This document shows, one piece after another, positions 9,405 through 17,486 of a DNA stretch of 64,000 nt. The stretch is from Burkholderiaceae bacterium (GTDB taxonomy: Bacteria > Pseudomonadota > Gammaproteobacteria > Burkholderiales > Burkholderiaceae_C). The DNA lies in the NCBI GenBank assembly GCA_019234815.1, contig JAFALA010000032.1, positions 27,597 through 91,596 of the forward strand, given 5' to 3'. Positions within the stretch are counted from its first letter, which is position 1; the number at the start of each line of letters is the position of its first letter. The position numbers and the translations under genes were made by a program. The notes beneath the pieces were generated by a model. It was not told where the DNA came from, ran no database searches, and was given only the letters and a program-made list of their open reading frames with translations.

Positions 9405-9453
9405 CAGGAGGTGGTCGATCGATTCAATACGTCAAAAAATGGCACAGGCAAGC

Positions 9454-9496
9454 TTCAGTTGTCGCGATTCAGTTGTCGCGATTCAGTTGTCGCGAT
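9454..9496. repeat. Three tandem 14-base repeats at the ispA stop
   Basis: The unit TTCAGTTGTCGCGA occurs three times head to tail (9454-9467, 9468-9481, 9482-9495). The copy nearest ispA contains its last codons and TGA stop; the other two lie in the ispA-dxs spacer. Because 14 is not a multiple of three, changes in copy number at the coding edge could alter the ispA tail. Likely a slippage product. Confidence 0.9.
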
Positions 9497-10370
9497 CCAC
9501 GACCTTGTCGGCCAGCATGCCCAGCCATGCCGTGTGCGCCAGGCCGCTGCGACGCAACGCAGTGTGAGCCTGCGCGCGCAGCGCCTGCGCATAGTCGCCC
9601 GCAGCCTGCAGACCCAGGATGCTCACGTAAGTCGGCTTGTTGGCATCCTGATCCTTGCCGGCCGTCTTGCCCAGTACGACGGAATCCTGCGTGACGTCCA
9701 GGATGTCGTCGACGACCTGGAAGGCCAGGCCCACCGCGGCGCCGTAGTCGCTCAGGGCCGACCATGCATGGGCATCGACGCTGCCGCAAGCCGCGCCCAT
9801 CAGCACGCTGGCCTGCAGCAGCACACCCGTCTTCAGGCGGTGCATGGTGCGCAACTCCTGCTCGCTGAGCGACTTGCCCACGCTGGCCAAGTCGATGGCC
9901 TGGCCGCCGGCCATGCCCTCGTACCCCGAGGCCCGGGCCAGCAGGCTGCAAAGCCGGGCCTGCAGCGCCGGCTCCACGCCGGCGTCCGGCGTCAAGACCT
10001 CGAAGGCCAGCGCCTGCATGGCGTCGCCGGCCAGCATGGCCTGCGCCTCGCCGTACTGCACATGCACCGTGGGCTTGCCGCGGCGCAGGATATCGTTGTC
10101 CATGCAGGGCATGTCGTCGTGCACCAGGGAATAGGCGTGAATCAGCTCGACAGCGCAGGCGGCGCGCAAGGCAGGCTCGCTCAAACCATCGACCGCTTCC
10201 GCAGCGGCCAGCACGAGCAAGGGGCGCAAGCGCTTGCCTGCACCCAGCACCGCATAGCGCATCACCTCACCCAGGCCCGCGGGTGCTCCCTTGGGCGTCC
10301 AGTCTTCCAACGCGTTTTCGACTTGTGTCAGGCCGCGCGTCATCCATTGCTCAAAAATGCCAGCATCCAT
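9483..10370 (-). CDS. ispA: Farnesyl diphosphate synthase (polyprenyl synthetase)
   Basis: 295 residues from the ATG at 10370. It builds geranyl and farnesyl diphosphate from IPP and DMAPP in the cytoplasm. The two aspartate-rich motifs are DDMPCMDND (first, chain-length determining, about residue 85) and DDILD (second, about 225). GKRLRP near residue 45 and the basic RRGKPT after the first motif bind diphosphate. The start is one base after the xseB stop (TAAGATG), so translation is coupled. A longer reading to 10475 runs back through xseB and is rejected. The 3' end carries a tandem repeat. Confidence 0.96.
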   Translation of the reverse strand: MDAGIFEQWMTRGLTQVENALEDWTPKGAPAGLGEVMRYAVLGAGKRLRPLLVLAAAEAVDGLSEPALRAACAVELIHAYSLVHDDMPCMDNDILRRGKPTVHVQYGEAQAMLAGDAMQALAFEVLTPDAGVEPALQARLCSLLARASGYEGMAGGQAIDLASVGKSLSEQELRTMHRLKTGVLLQASVLMGAACGSVDAHAWSALSDYGAAVGLAFQVVDDILDVTQDSVVLGKTAGKDQDANKPTYVSILGLQAAGDYAQALRAQAHTALRRSGLAHTAWLGMLADKVVDRDN

Positions 10371-10371
10371 C

Positions 10372-10623
10372 TTATTTTTCCTCCCAGGCTTGCATCTGCC
10401 CGCCTTCCAGCAACTTGACTTGCTGTTCGACGGCCTGCAACCGGTCTCGGCAAAAAACGAGCAACTCACCCCCACGCCGATAACTGTTCAGCAACTGATC
10501 CAAAGGCATTTGCCCGGCTTCCATGGACGCCACCAAGCGTTCCAATTCCTCGAGCGCGTGCTCGTAGCTGGCGGGAGACGCAGCATCCATGACTGCCTTG
10601 CTGGGGGCGGAAGATTTACTCAT
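10372..10623 (-). CDS. xseB: Exodeoxyribonuclease VII small subunit
   Basis: 83 residues starting [31 protein letters not shown]. The core [29 protein letters not shown] is the XseB helical hairpin that associates with XseA to degrade single-stranded DNA. It is first in xseB-ispA-dxs, a very common gene order. A -10-like TACAAT lies 13 bases before the ATG (10636-10641 on the other strand), leaving room for only a short leader. A longer upstream reading has no family support. Confidence 0.93.
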   Translation of the reverse strand: MSKSSAPSKAVMDAASPASYEHALEELERLVASMEAGQMPLDQLLNSYRRGGELLVFCRDRLQAVEQQVKLLEGGQMQAWEEK

Positions 10624-11081
10624 GAGAAGGGCGCAATTGTAGTCAGCACGCCACGCACCTTCATCGTATGGTCTTGGTGTGTACTCACCTAGCCACACCC
10701 AAAATAGGTGATTGCACAAATCTTACTCACCTGACTCAACTTTTTCAGGGGTAGAATCCCAGGTTCGCTGCTGAATTGCCATCCCAGCATGGTCATTTTT
10801 CAACAGCGATTGGGGAGCCCGGCGACAGAGTCAAGTCATGATCGACAGCAACGTCAACATCGTGACCGACATCATGTTGATTCCGGGCTTTTTGACACAA
10901 ACCCGGCTTTGCTCGCCACAACTCCTTTTGCAAGTCGCAGGTCCCCGGCGCAAGCACCTTTTACGCGTTGATTACGCGTTGATGTTCGCACCGTCGAAAC
11001 CTTGTCAGTTCTTGTAAAGAAGTCGATGGCCCATGCATGGCCGGGGGGTTGACATTGGTTTCTTGGAGACCCAATTGGATC
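10624..11081. other. Intergenic region between divergent xseB and Rieske gene
   Basis: 458 bases without a convincing gene. It holds the xseB promoter end, an octamer ACTCACCT repeated at 10683-10690 and 10725-10732 with an inverted TAGGTGA between them (10705-10711), and an 11-base tandem repeat TTACGCGTTGA at 10961-10971 and 10972-10982. An open frame 10838-11017 could encode 59 residues beginning MIDSNVNIVTDIMLIPGF, with no family I recognise and no good ribosome site. Base composition is visibly lower in GC than the flanking genes. Confidence 0.5.
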
Positions 11082-12200
11082 ATGTCCGACCTGAGCCTCT
11101 CTCTCACATCGCTTGAACGCAGCCAGACACAGCTGCCCGTCACTTCCTATTTCGATGAGGCCTTGTTCCGTAGGGAACAGGAACTGATCTTCCAGTCCGG
11201 CCCCCGCTACCTTGGGCATGCGCTCGCGCTGCCCGAGGTGGGCGACTATTACGCCCTGCCCCAGGAGCAGGAAGGGCGGGTGCTGGTGCGCACGCCCCAA
11301 GGCATCGAGCTGCTTTCCAACGTCTGCCGCCACCGCCAGGCCGTGATGCTGCGCGAGCGCGGCAACACCCGCAGCAACCTCGTCTGCCCCCTGCACCGCT
11401 GGACCTACTCGCTGAGCGGCGAATTGCTGGGTGCCCCGCACTTCGACCACGACCCCTGCCTGAACCTGAACCGCTACAAGGTCCGCGAATGGAACGGCCT
11501 GCTGTTCGAGGAGACGCCGCATAACGCCGCCAACGACGTGGCCGCGCGGCTGGCCGGCATGGGTCCGCGCCATGAACTGGACTTTTCCGGCTATGTGCTG
11601 GACAAGGTCCAGATGCATGAATGCGACTACAACTGGAAGACCTTCATCGAGGTCTATCTGGAGGACTATCACGTCGGCCCCTTCCATCCCGGACTGGGCC
11701 AGTTCGTGACCTGCGACGACCTGTCCTGGGAATTCGGCATGCATCATTCGGTGCAGACGGTCGGCATCAACAAGGCCCTCAGCAAACCGGGCTCGGAGAT
11801 CTACCGCAAGTGGCACGACCAGGTCCTGCAGTTCACCGGCGGCGTGGCGCCCAAGCAAGGCGCCATCTGGCTGACCTACTACCCGAACATCATGGTCGAG
11901 TGGTATCCGCATGTGCTGGTGGTGTCCTCGCTGTTCCCGACCGGCCCGCAGAAGACGACCAATATCGTCGAGTTCTACTACCCGGAAGAGATCGCAGCGT
12001 TCGAGCGCGAATTCGTCGAAGCCAACCAGGCCGCTTACATGGAGACCTGCATTGAGGACGATGAAATCGCGCTGCGCATGGACTGGGGCCGCAAGGCCCT
12101 GATGGAGCGCGGCGACAACGAGGTCGGCCCCTACCAAAGCCCCATGGAAGACGGCATGCAGCACTTCCACGAGTGGTACCGCCGCGAGATGAAGCTCTGA
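11082..12200 (+). CDS. Rieske-type aromatic ring-hydroxylating oxygenase, alpha subunit family
   Basis: 372 residues. The N-terminal Rieske domain has Cys82-Arg-His84 and, 17 residues later, Cys102-Pro-Leu-His105, the ligand set for a [2Fe-2S] cluster. The C-terminal catalytic domain has EVYLEDYHVGPFHPGL, matching the D-x-Y-H-x4-H site for mononuclear iron. No beta subunit, ferredoxin or reductase gene is adjacent, so it probably uses partners elsewhere; substrate unknown. The EamA transporter gene starts 12 bases after the stop. I start at 11082 (MSDLSL); an in-frame ATG at 11037 lacks any ribosome site. GGAG lies 13 bases upstream of 11082, which is far. Confidence 0.85.
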   Translation: MSDLSLSLTSLERSQTQLPVTSYFDEALFRREQELIFQSGPRYLGHALALPEVGDYYALPQEQEGRVLVRTPQGIELLSNVCRHRQAVMLRERGNTRSNLVCPLHRWTYSLSGELLGAPHFDHDPCLNLNRYKVREWNGLLFEETPHNAANDVAARLAGMGPRHELDFSGYVLDKVQMHECDYNWKTFIEVYLEDYHVGPFHPGLGQFVTCDDLSWEFGMHHSVQTVGINKALSKPGSEIYRKWHDQVLQFTGGVAPKQGAIWLTYYPNIMVEWYPHVLVVSSLFPTGPQKTTNIVEFYYPEEIAAFEREFVEANQAAYMETCIEDDEIALRMDWGRKALMERGDNEVGPYQSPMEDGMQHFHEWYRREMKL

Positions 12201-12211
12201 AGGAGCCGCGC

Positions 12212-13156
12212 GTGCCGGCCTCCATGCTGATGATCGCGGCGAGCTTCCTGTTCGCCACGATGGGGGTGTGCGTCAAGCTGGCGTCGGAGTTCTACTCGGC
12301 CGGCGAGATCGTCATGTACCGCGGCCTGGTCGGCACGCTCATGATGGCCTTGTGGGCTGCCAGCCAGGGCCTGAGCCTGCGCACCCGACTGCCGGCCATG
12401 CACCTGCGGCGCAGCCTCGCGGGCGTCATCGCGCTGCTGCTGTGGTTCTATGCCATAGGCAAGCTGCCGCTGGCGACGGCAATGACCCTGAACTACATGT
12501 CGTCGATCTGGATGGCGCTGTTCCTGATTGCGGGCCACCTGCTGCTGAAACGCAACCAGGTAGACCCGCGCCTGATCGCTGCCGTGCTGCTCGGGTTTGC
12601 CGGCGTGGCCCTGGTGCTGCACCCGACATTCGCGGAGCAGCAACTGGCATACGGCCTGTGCGGCTTGGTGTCAGGCGTGCTGGCGGCGACGGCCTATCTG
12701 CAGGTGTCGGCGCTGGGACAGGCCGGCGAGCCGGAGTACCGGATCGTCTTCTACTTTTCCATGGGCGGCGCCGCGGCGGGCGCGCTCGGCACCTGGGCGA
12801 GCCAATGGCATGCAGCCACCGCTTCCGCGGCCGGCCTGCACGGACACACCGTCAAAGGCGCGGCGCTGCTGATCGCCGTGGGTGTGCTGGCCACCCTTGC
12901 GCAATGGATGATGACGCGCGCCTACGGTCGCGGCAAGACGCTGGTCAACGCCAGTCTGCAATACTTGGGCATTGCGTTCTCGGCGCTCTATGGCGTGCTG
13001 CTCTTCCACGACCGCCTGGCATACAGCGCGATGCTGGGCATCGCGCTGATCGTGATGGCGGGCCTGGGTGCAACGCTGCTGCGCAGCGCCGGGAATTTCA
13101 GCAAGCCTTCGGCCTGCAGTTCCACGACATCCACGCTTTCAATGATCAGCGAGTGA
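12212..13156 (+). CDS. EamA/DMT-superfamily transporter
   Basis: 314 residues, predicted inner-membrane protein with about ten hydrophobic helices in two similar halves (first half begins MLMIAASFLFATMGVCVKLA; second begins near LAYGLCGLVSGVLAATAYL). This is the drug/metabolite transporter fold; substrate cannot be read from sequence. I prefer the GTG at 12212 because AAGGAG ends six bases upstream; an in-frame ATG follows at 12224. It is squeezed between the Rieske gene (11-base gap) and the sulfurtransferase (3-base gap), suggesting one transcript. Confidence 0.85.
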   Translation: MPASMLMIAASFLFATMGVCVKLASEFYSAGEIVMYRGLVGTLMMALWAASQGLSLRTRLPAMHLRRSLAGVIALLLWFYAIGKLPLATAMTLNYMSSIWMALFLIAGHLLLKRNQVDPRLIAAVLLGFAGVALVLHPTFAEQQLAYGLCGLVSGVLAATAYLQVSALGQAGEPEYRIVFYFSMGGAAAGALGTWASQWHAATASAAGLHGHTVKGAALLIAVGVLATLAQWMMTRAYGRGKTLVNASLQYLGIAFSALYGVLLFHDRLAYSAMLGIALIVMAGLGATLLRSAGNFSKPSACSSTTSTLSMISE

Positions 13157-13159
13157 ATC

Positions 13160-14032
13160 ATGAGCAACACCCCTGCGCCCTTTCGAACCCTCATCAGCGC
13201 CGCCGAGTTGCAAGCGCTCCGATCGCAAGAACTGCCCCTGCTGCTGGTCGATGTCAGCTTCGACCTGACCGATCCCGGCGCAGGTGAGCGGGCCTACCAG
13301 AAGGAGCACTTGCCCGGTGCGCATTACCTGCACCTGGAACGCGACCTGAGCGGCCCCAAGACATCGCCCGGCCCCGCATTCACCGGACGGCACCCCCTGC
13401 CCGACCGCGAAGCCTTCGCCCTTGAGCTCTCGGCGCTGGGCCTCAACGCCCACACCCAGGTGGTGGTCTACGACAACCAGAACGGCATAACGGCTGCGCG
13501 CCTGTGGTGGATGCTGCGCTGGCTGGGCCATGAGGCAGTGGCCGTGCTGGACGGCGGCCTGGCCGCCTGGTGCGCTGGCCAGGGCGAACTCACCAGCGAG
13601 CCGCCTGCCGCAAGCCGGGTCGGCAACTTCAAGCTCCAAGCCAGCCTGGAGACCACCGTCGATGCACCCGCCCTGCTGACCCAGCTGGGCAAGGTTCGAT
13701 TGATCGACGCACGCGCCGGCGAACGCTTTCGCGGCGAAACCGAGCCGCTGGACGCCAAGGCCGGCCACATTCCCGGCGCAGTCAACCGCTTCTTCAAGGA
13801 CAACCTGGGCGCGGACGGCCGCTTCAAGCCGGCGGAGCAACTGCAGGCCGAATTCGAAAAACTGCTCGCCCCGTTTGAAGCCGACCAGGTCGTGCACCAA
13901 TGCGGCTCTGGCGTCACCGCCTGCCACAACCTGCTCGCCATGGCGCATGCCGGCTTCAGCGGCGCAAGGCTTTACCCCGGATCCTGGAGCGAATGGTCGG
14001 CTGATCCCGGCCGGCCGACAGCACAAGGCTGA
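13160..14032 (+). CDS. sseA: 3-mercaptopyruvate/thiosulfate sulfurtransferase
   Basis: 290 residues with two rhodanese domains: an inactive N-terminal copy (residues about 8-125) and a catalytic C-terminal copy. The active loop is CGSGVTAC with nucleophile Cys248; the CGSGVTA form is typical of mercaptopyruvate sulfurtransferases, whereas thiosulfate enzymes usually have CRKGVTA. It transfers sulfur from 3-mercaptopyruvate to a thiol acceptor in the cytoplasm. It is three bases downstream of the EamA gene, probably co-transcribed, though no shared pathway is obvious. Confidence 0.88.
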   Translation: MSNTPAPFRTLISAAELQALRSQELPLLLVDVSFDLTDPGAGERAYQKEHLPGAHYLHLERDLSGPKTSPGPAFTGRHPLPDREAFALELSALGLNAHTQVVVYDNQNGITAARLWWMLRWLGHEAVAVLDGGLAAWCAGQGELTSEPPAASRVGNFKLQASLETTVDAPALLTQLGKVRLIDARAGERFRGETEPLDAKAGHIPGAVNRFFKDNLGADGRFKPAEQLQAEFEKLLAPFEADQVVHQCGSGVTACHNLLAMAHAGFSGARLYPGSWSEWSADPGRPTAQG

Positions 14033-14143
14033 GGGTCTCCCGTACGTTCTTGACATACCGCAAGAACCGCGCCACAAATAGGCGCAACATCGTGAAATCG
14101 AATTGGCCGAATTGGTATTCGAGCTTTACGGGAGATCTTCACC

Positions 14144-14578
14144 ATGTTCAAACACATCATCGTTCCCACCGACGGTTCCGACATCACAGCCAAGGCTGTC
14201 GAGAAAGCCCTGGCCCTGGCACAGCTCCACAAGTCCAAGGTCTACGTCATCACGATCAAGGAACCCTTCCCCTATTCGGCCGTGTCGGAAATGCAGCCCA
14301 CGCCGCCGCAGGAGTTCTACGACGCGCAGGAGCGCATGGCCCAAGCGCGCCTGCGCCAGGTGCTGGACGCCGCCACCCCATTGGGCGTGGACTGCGAATG
14401 TCACAGCGTCGAAGCACTGCACGCCTGGGAAGCCATCATCGAGCACGCCAAACGCCACGGTGCCGACCTGATCGTGATGGCCTCGCATGGCCGGCGCGGC
14501 GTGCAGGCCCTGCTGCTGGGCAGCGAAACGCAGAAGGTGCTGACGCACTCGACCATCCCGGTGCTGGTGGTGCGTTGA
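14144..14578 (+). CDS. Universal stress protein, UspA family
   Basis: 144 residues, a single Usp domain of usual length. It starts MFKHIIVPTDGSDITAKAVEKAL, and the C-terminal nucleotide-binding signature G-x2-G-x9-G is present as GRRGVQALLLGSET (about residues 114-127), so it probably binds ATP. The role is general stress survival; targets unknown. GGGAG lies nine bases before the ATG. The 110-base upstream region contains TTGACA (14051-14056) as a possible -35 and a GAATTGG direct repeat. Confidence 0.92.
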   Translation: MFKHIIVPTDGSDITAKAVEKALALAQLHKSKVYVITIKEPFPYSAVSEMQPTPPQEFYDAQERMAQARLRQVLDAATPLGVDCECHSVEALHAWEAIIEHAKRHGADLIVMASHGRRGVQALLLGSETQKVLTHSTIPVLVVR

Positions 14579-14605
14579 CCTGGCGTTGGGCTGGAGCTGG
14601 AGGTT

Positions 14606-14623
14606 GGCTTTAAAGCCGGCTTT
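14606..14623. terminator. Overlapping palindromes between usp and zip genes
   Basis: GGCTTTAAAGCC (14606-14617) and AAAGCCGGCTTT (14612-14623) overlap between two convergent genes and form alternative stems. Suited to a bidirectional terminator, but without a T run. Confidence 0.35.
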
Positions 14624-15402
14624 CAGCCGTGCTGCTCCAGGCTGCCGACCGCCAGCACCACCAGCGCCATGCCGCTTGCCAGCCAGAACAGCTGGTAGGC
14701 AGTGTCGCGCCAAGGCAGGCGGCGCTGCAGTTGCGGAATCAAGTCCGCCACGGCGACGTAAATGAAACTGCTGGAGGCGGCCACCATCAGATACGGGAAC
14801 AGGGCCTCCCAAGGCCCGACGACGAAATAGCCGAGCACGCCGCCCGCGACGGCCGCCAGCCCCGAGACCGCATTGAACAGCAGGGCCCTGGCCCGCGTGA
14901 AACCGGCATTCAGCAGCACGATGTAGTCGCCCACCTCCTGCGGAATCTCGTGCGCAATGATGGCCAGCGCCGTGACCCAGCCCAGCCGGGTGTCGCTCAG
15001 GAACGCCGCCGCGATGATGATGCCGTCGCAAAAATTGTGGATGCTGTCTCCCACCAGCACGCTCATGCCGCCCCGCCCGGCCTGGTGCTCATCGAAATGA
15101 TGGTGGTGGTGATGCCCGTCCCCTTCGTGATGGTGACTGTGCCGGTACAACTCGGCCTTCTCGAGCAGGAAGAAGAACATCAGGCCGCACAGCAGGGTCA
15201 GGAACAGCGCATGGGGACTGGCCTTGCTCTCGAACGCCTCCGGCAATACATGCAGCAGCGCGGTGGACAGCAGCACCCCGGCCGACAGGCTGACCAGGTG
15301 CCGCACCATCGTGCTCAACAGCTTGACGGTCAGGCTGGCGGCGATCAGTACCGACAGCAGGCCACCCACGAAAGTGGCCAACACGATGTGCAAAAGGGTC
15401 AT
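14623..15402 (-). CDS. ZIP-family divalent metal transporter
   Basis: 259 residues, inner membrane, about eight helices. The long loop after helix 3 is histidine rich (HSHHHEGDGHHHHHHFDEHQ, about residues 93-112), typical of metal-binding loops. The transport helices carry SIHNFCDG (TM4) and HEIPQEVGDY (TM5), the binuclear metal-site motifs of ZIP/ZupT carriers for zinc, iron or manganese uptake. I start at the ATG at 15402; a TTG five codons earlier is possible. It stands alone, convergent with the usp gene. No Zur or Fur box is evident. Confidence 0.9.
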   Translation of the reverse strand: MTLLHIVLATFVGGLLSVLIAASLTVKLLSTMVRHLVSLSAGVLLSTALLHVLPEAFESKASPHALFLTLLCGLMFFFLLEKAELYRHSHHHEGDGHHHHHHFDEHQAGRGGMSVLVGDSIHNFCDGIIIAAAFLSDTRLGWVTALAIIAHEIPQEVGDYIVLLNAGFTRARALLFNAVSGLAAVAGGVLGYFVVGPWEALFPYLMVAASSSFIYVAVADLIPQLQRRLPWRDTAYQLFWLASGMALVVLAVGSLEQHG

Positions 15403-15521
15403 GGAGAGGGCCCGCAAAAATTGCGCTGCATTCTAGGCCTCCGGCCTGCGTTGAAAATTTCTGCGCAGACAATCCCCAAAGTCAGCGCCCGTCCGCCCAT
15501 TTAGCCCCGACAATTCGCCCC

Positions 15522-17063
15522 ATGAATTTGCCGCGCACCGCCACGCCTACCCCACCCGCCGCAGAAACCCTGGCTGCCATCGACATGGGGTCCAACAGTT
15601 TCCGGCTTGAAATCGCGCAATTGCATCGCGGCCAGTACCGTCGGCAGGTCTATTTGAAGGAGACGGTGCGCCTGGGCGCCGGCCTGGACGAGCAAAGCAT
15701 GCTGACCGAAGAGGCCATGCAGCGCGGCTTGCAGTGCCTGCAGCGCTTTGCGGCGCAACTGATCGAATTCCCGCCCACGCAGGTGCGCGCCGTGGCGACG
15801 CAAACCCTGCGCGAGGCACGCAACCGCAACATCTTCCTGGAGCGCGCGCAACTGGCCCTGGGCTATCCCATCGAGGTGATCAGCGGCCGCGAAGAAGCCC
15901 GCCTGATCTACGCCGGCGTGGCCCGCCTGCAAAGCTCGACCGCGCCGCGCCTGGTGATCGACATCGGCGGGCGCTCCACCGAAATGATCCTGGGCTCGGG
16001 CCGCAAGCCGCTGCGCGCGGAATCGTTCCAGGTCGGCAGCGTGAGCCTGTCGCTGCGCTACTTCCCCGATGGCGAATTCACCGCCGAGGCCTTCCGCGCC
16101 GCGCAGGTGGCCGCCGGCGCCGAACTCGAAGAAGCGCTGACGCTGTTTGCACGCGCGCAGTCCCGCCCCACCTGGATCGACGCCCTGGGCTCTTCAGGCA
16201 CCGTCGGCGCGGTGTCGCAGATCCTCGCGGCCAGCGGCGTGAGCGACGGCAGCATCACGCTGGACGGCCTGCGCTGGTGCATCAAGCAATGCCTGTCGGC
16301 CGGCCATTCGAGCCGCCTGAACCTGCCCGGACTCAAGGAAGACCGGCGCGCGGTCGTCGCAGGCGGCCTGTGCATTCTCTACACGCTGCTGACGCATTTC
16401 GACATCGACACCCTGCTGCCCACCAAGGGCGCGCTGCGCCAGGGTGTGATCTTCGATCTGTCGGAACGCCTGGAAGCGGCGCAGCAAGACCTGGCGCGCG
16501 GCCACGACATGCGAGACCAGTCGGTGCATGCGATGCAAACGCGCTTCGGCGTCGATCTCCAGCAGGCGCAGCGCGTGCAGCGCATGGCGCTGGTCCTGCA
16601 TGGCCAGCTGAGCCCACGCGCGGCGCGCGAACGCCAACGTGAACTCTCATGGGCCGCCAGCCTGCACGAGATCGGCATGATGATCTCGCACCACGACCAC
16701 CACCGCCACACGGCCTACGTGCTGGCCCATGTGGACGCACCCGGCTTCTCGCAAAACCAGTTGCGCCGCCTGGGCGACCTGGCCCTGGGCCAGCGCGGTG
16801 GCCTGCGCAAGCTGGAGCCGCAGTTCGGCGATGAAGACCTGCTCTGGCAGCTGCTGGCGCTGCGCCTGGCAGTCATCAAGTGCCACGCCCGCAGCGCCGT
16901 CGACGAAGGCGCCATCCGCATCCGGCGCACCGGACGGCAGATCACCGTCGCGATGGACAAGCACTGGGCTTCCGCACACCCGCGAGCGCTCTACCTGATG
17001 CAGGAAGAGCTCGAAGCCTGGCGGCGCTTGAACGGCGTGCTGGACCTGCAGCTGAATGCCTGA
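15522..17063 (+). CDS. ppx: Exopolyphosphatase (Ppx/GppA family)
   Basis: 513 residues. It removes terminal phosphate from polyphosphate (or hydrolyses pppGpp). The ASKHA-fold ATPase-like domain opens with AAIDMGSNSFRLEIAQ (about residues 18-33), and the second phosphate loop reads VIDIGGRSTEMI (about 147-158). That loop is usually DIGGGSTE, so one glycine is arginine here. A C-terminal HD-like domain carries LHEIGMMISHHDHHRH (about 380-395). It converges on the VOC gene and ppk1, placing polyphosphate synthesis and breakdown together. GACAAT ends seven bases before the ATG and there is no ribosome site, so the transcript may be leaderless. Confidence 0.94.
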   Translation: MNLPRTATPTPPAAETLAAIDMGSNSFRLEIAQLHRGQYRRQVYLKETVRLGAGLDEQSMLTEEAMQRGLQCLQRFAAQLIEFPPTQVRAVATQTLREARNRNIFLERAQLALGYPIEVISGREEARLIYAGVARLQSSTAPRLVIDIGGRSTEMILGSGRKPLRAESFQVGSVSLSLRYFPDGEFTAEAFRAAQVAAGAELEEALTLFARAQSRPTWIDALGSSGTVGAVSQILAASGVSDGSITLDGLRWCIKQCLSAGHSSRLNLPGLKEDRRAVVAGGLCILYTLLTHFDIDTLLPTKGALRQGVIFDLSERLEAAQQDLARGHDMRDQSVHAMQTRFGVDLQQAQRVQRMALVLHGQLSPRAARERQRELSWAASLHEIGMMISHHDHHRHTAYVLAHVDAPGFSQNQLRRLGDLALGQRGGLRKLEPQFGDEDLLWQLLALRLAVIKCHARSAVDEGAIRIRRTGRQITVAMDKHWASAHPRALYLMQEELEAWRRLNGVLDLQLNA

Positions 17064-17074
17064 ATGGCGCAGGC

Positions 17075-17467
17075 CTACGCCGCACCCCATGGAGCCTGCT
17101 GCAGCACGACCCGGTAGCGGTCGTGGTCCTCGAAGGTTCTTCCGCGTTGCTGCCAATAGGGGTTGAACGACTCCGCCTCCGTGAAGCCGGCTTTCAGCAT
17201 GGACGTGCAAGTCCGCAGCCATTCGCCGGCATCCGGCAGGTAGAGCACGACGAGGTCTTCGGGCGTGGGCGTCGGCACGACAGGATGCGTGCGGCAGTAC
17301 GTAAACTCGAAGTGGTAGCGGAGGCCCGGCAAGCCCACCATGGCCCCGTCAAACCCCTCGTGATTCTCGAATCGGCCCAGCACATGCAAACCCAGTCCAC
17401 GGCAATACATGTCAACAGAACGGTCGATGGAACTGACCGGCCTGGCGATGCGCAGTTGGGCATTCAT
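17075..17467 (-). CDS. VOC-family (glyoxalase/dioxygenase-fold) protein
   Basis: 130 residues with the paired beta-alpha-beta-beta-beta modules of vicinal-oxygen-chelate proteins. It starts MNAQLRIARPVSSIDRSVDMYCRGLGL, the usual RPVxDLxxSxxFY opening, and has HFEFTYCRTH and DLVVLYLP strands. Potential metal ligands (His and Glu) are present but I cannot assign an activity. It follows ppk1 on the same strand with a 19-base gap, so it is probably co-transcribed, and its stop is 11 bases from the stop of ppx. Confidence 0.75.
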   Translation of the reverse strand: MNAQLRIARPVSSIDRSVDMYCRGLGLHVLGRFENHEGFDGAMVGLPGLRYHFEFTYCRTHPVVPTPTPEDLVVLYLPDAGEWLRTCTSMLKAGFTEAESFNPYWQQRGRTFEDHDRYRVVLQQAPWGAA

Positions 17468-17486
17468 CTTTGTGCGTTCATTTCGC

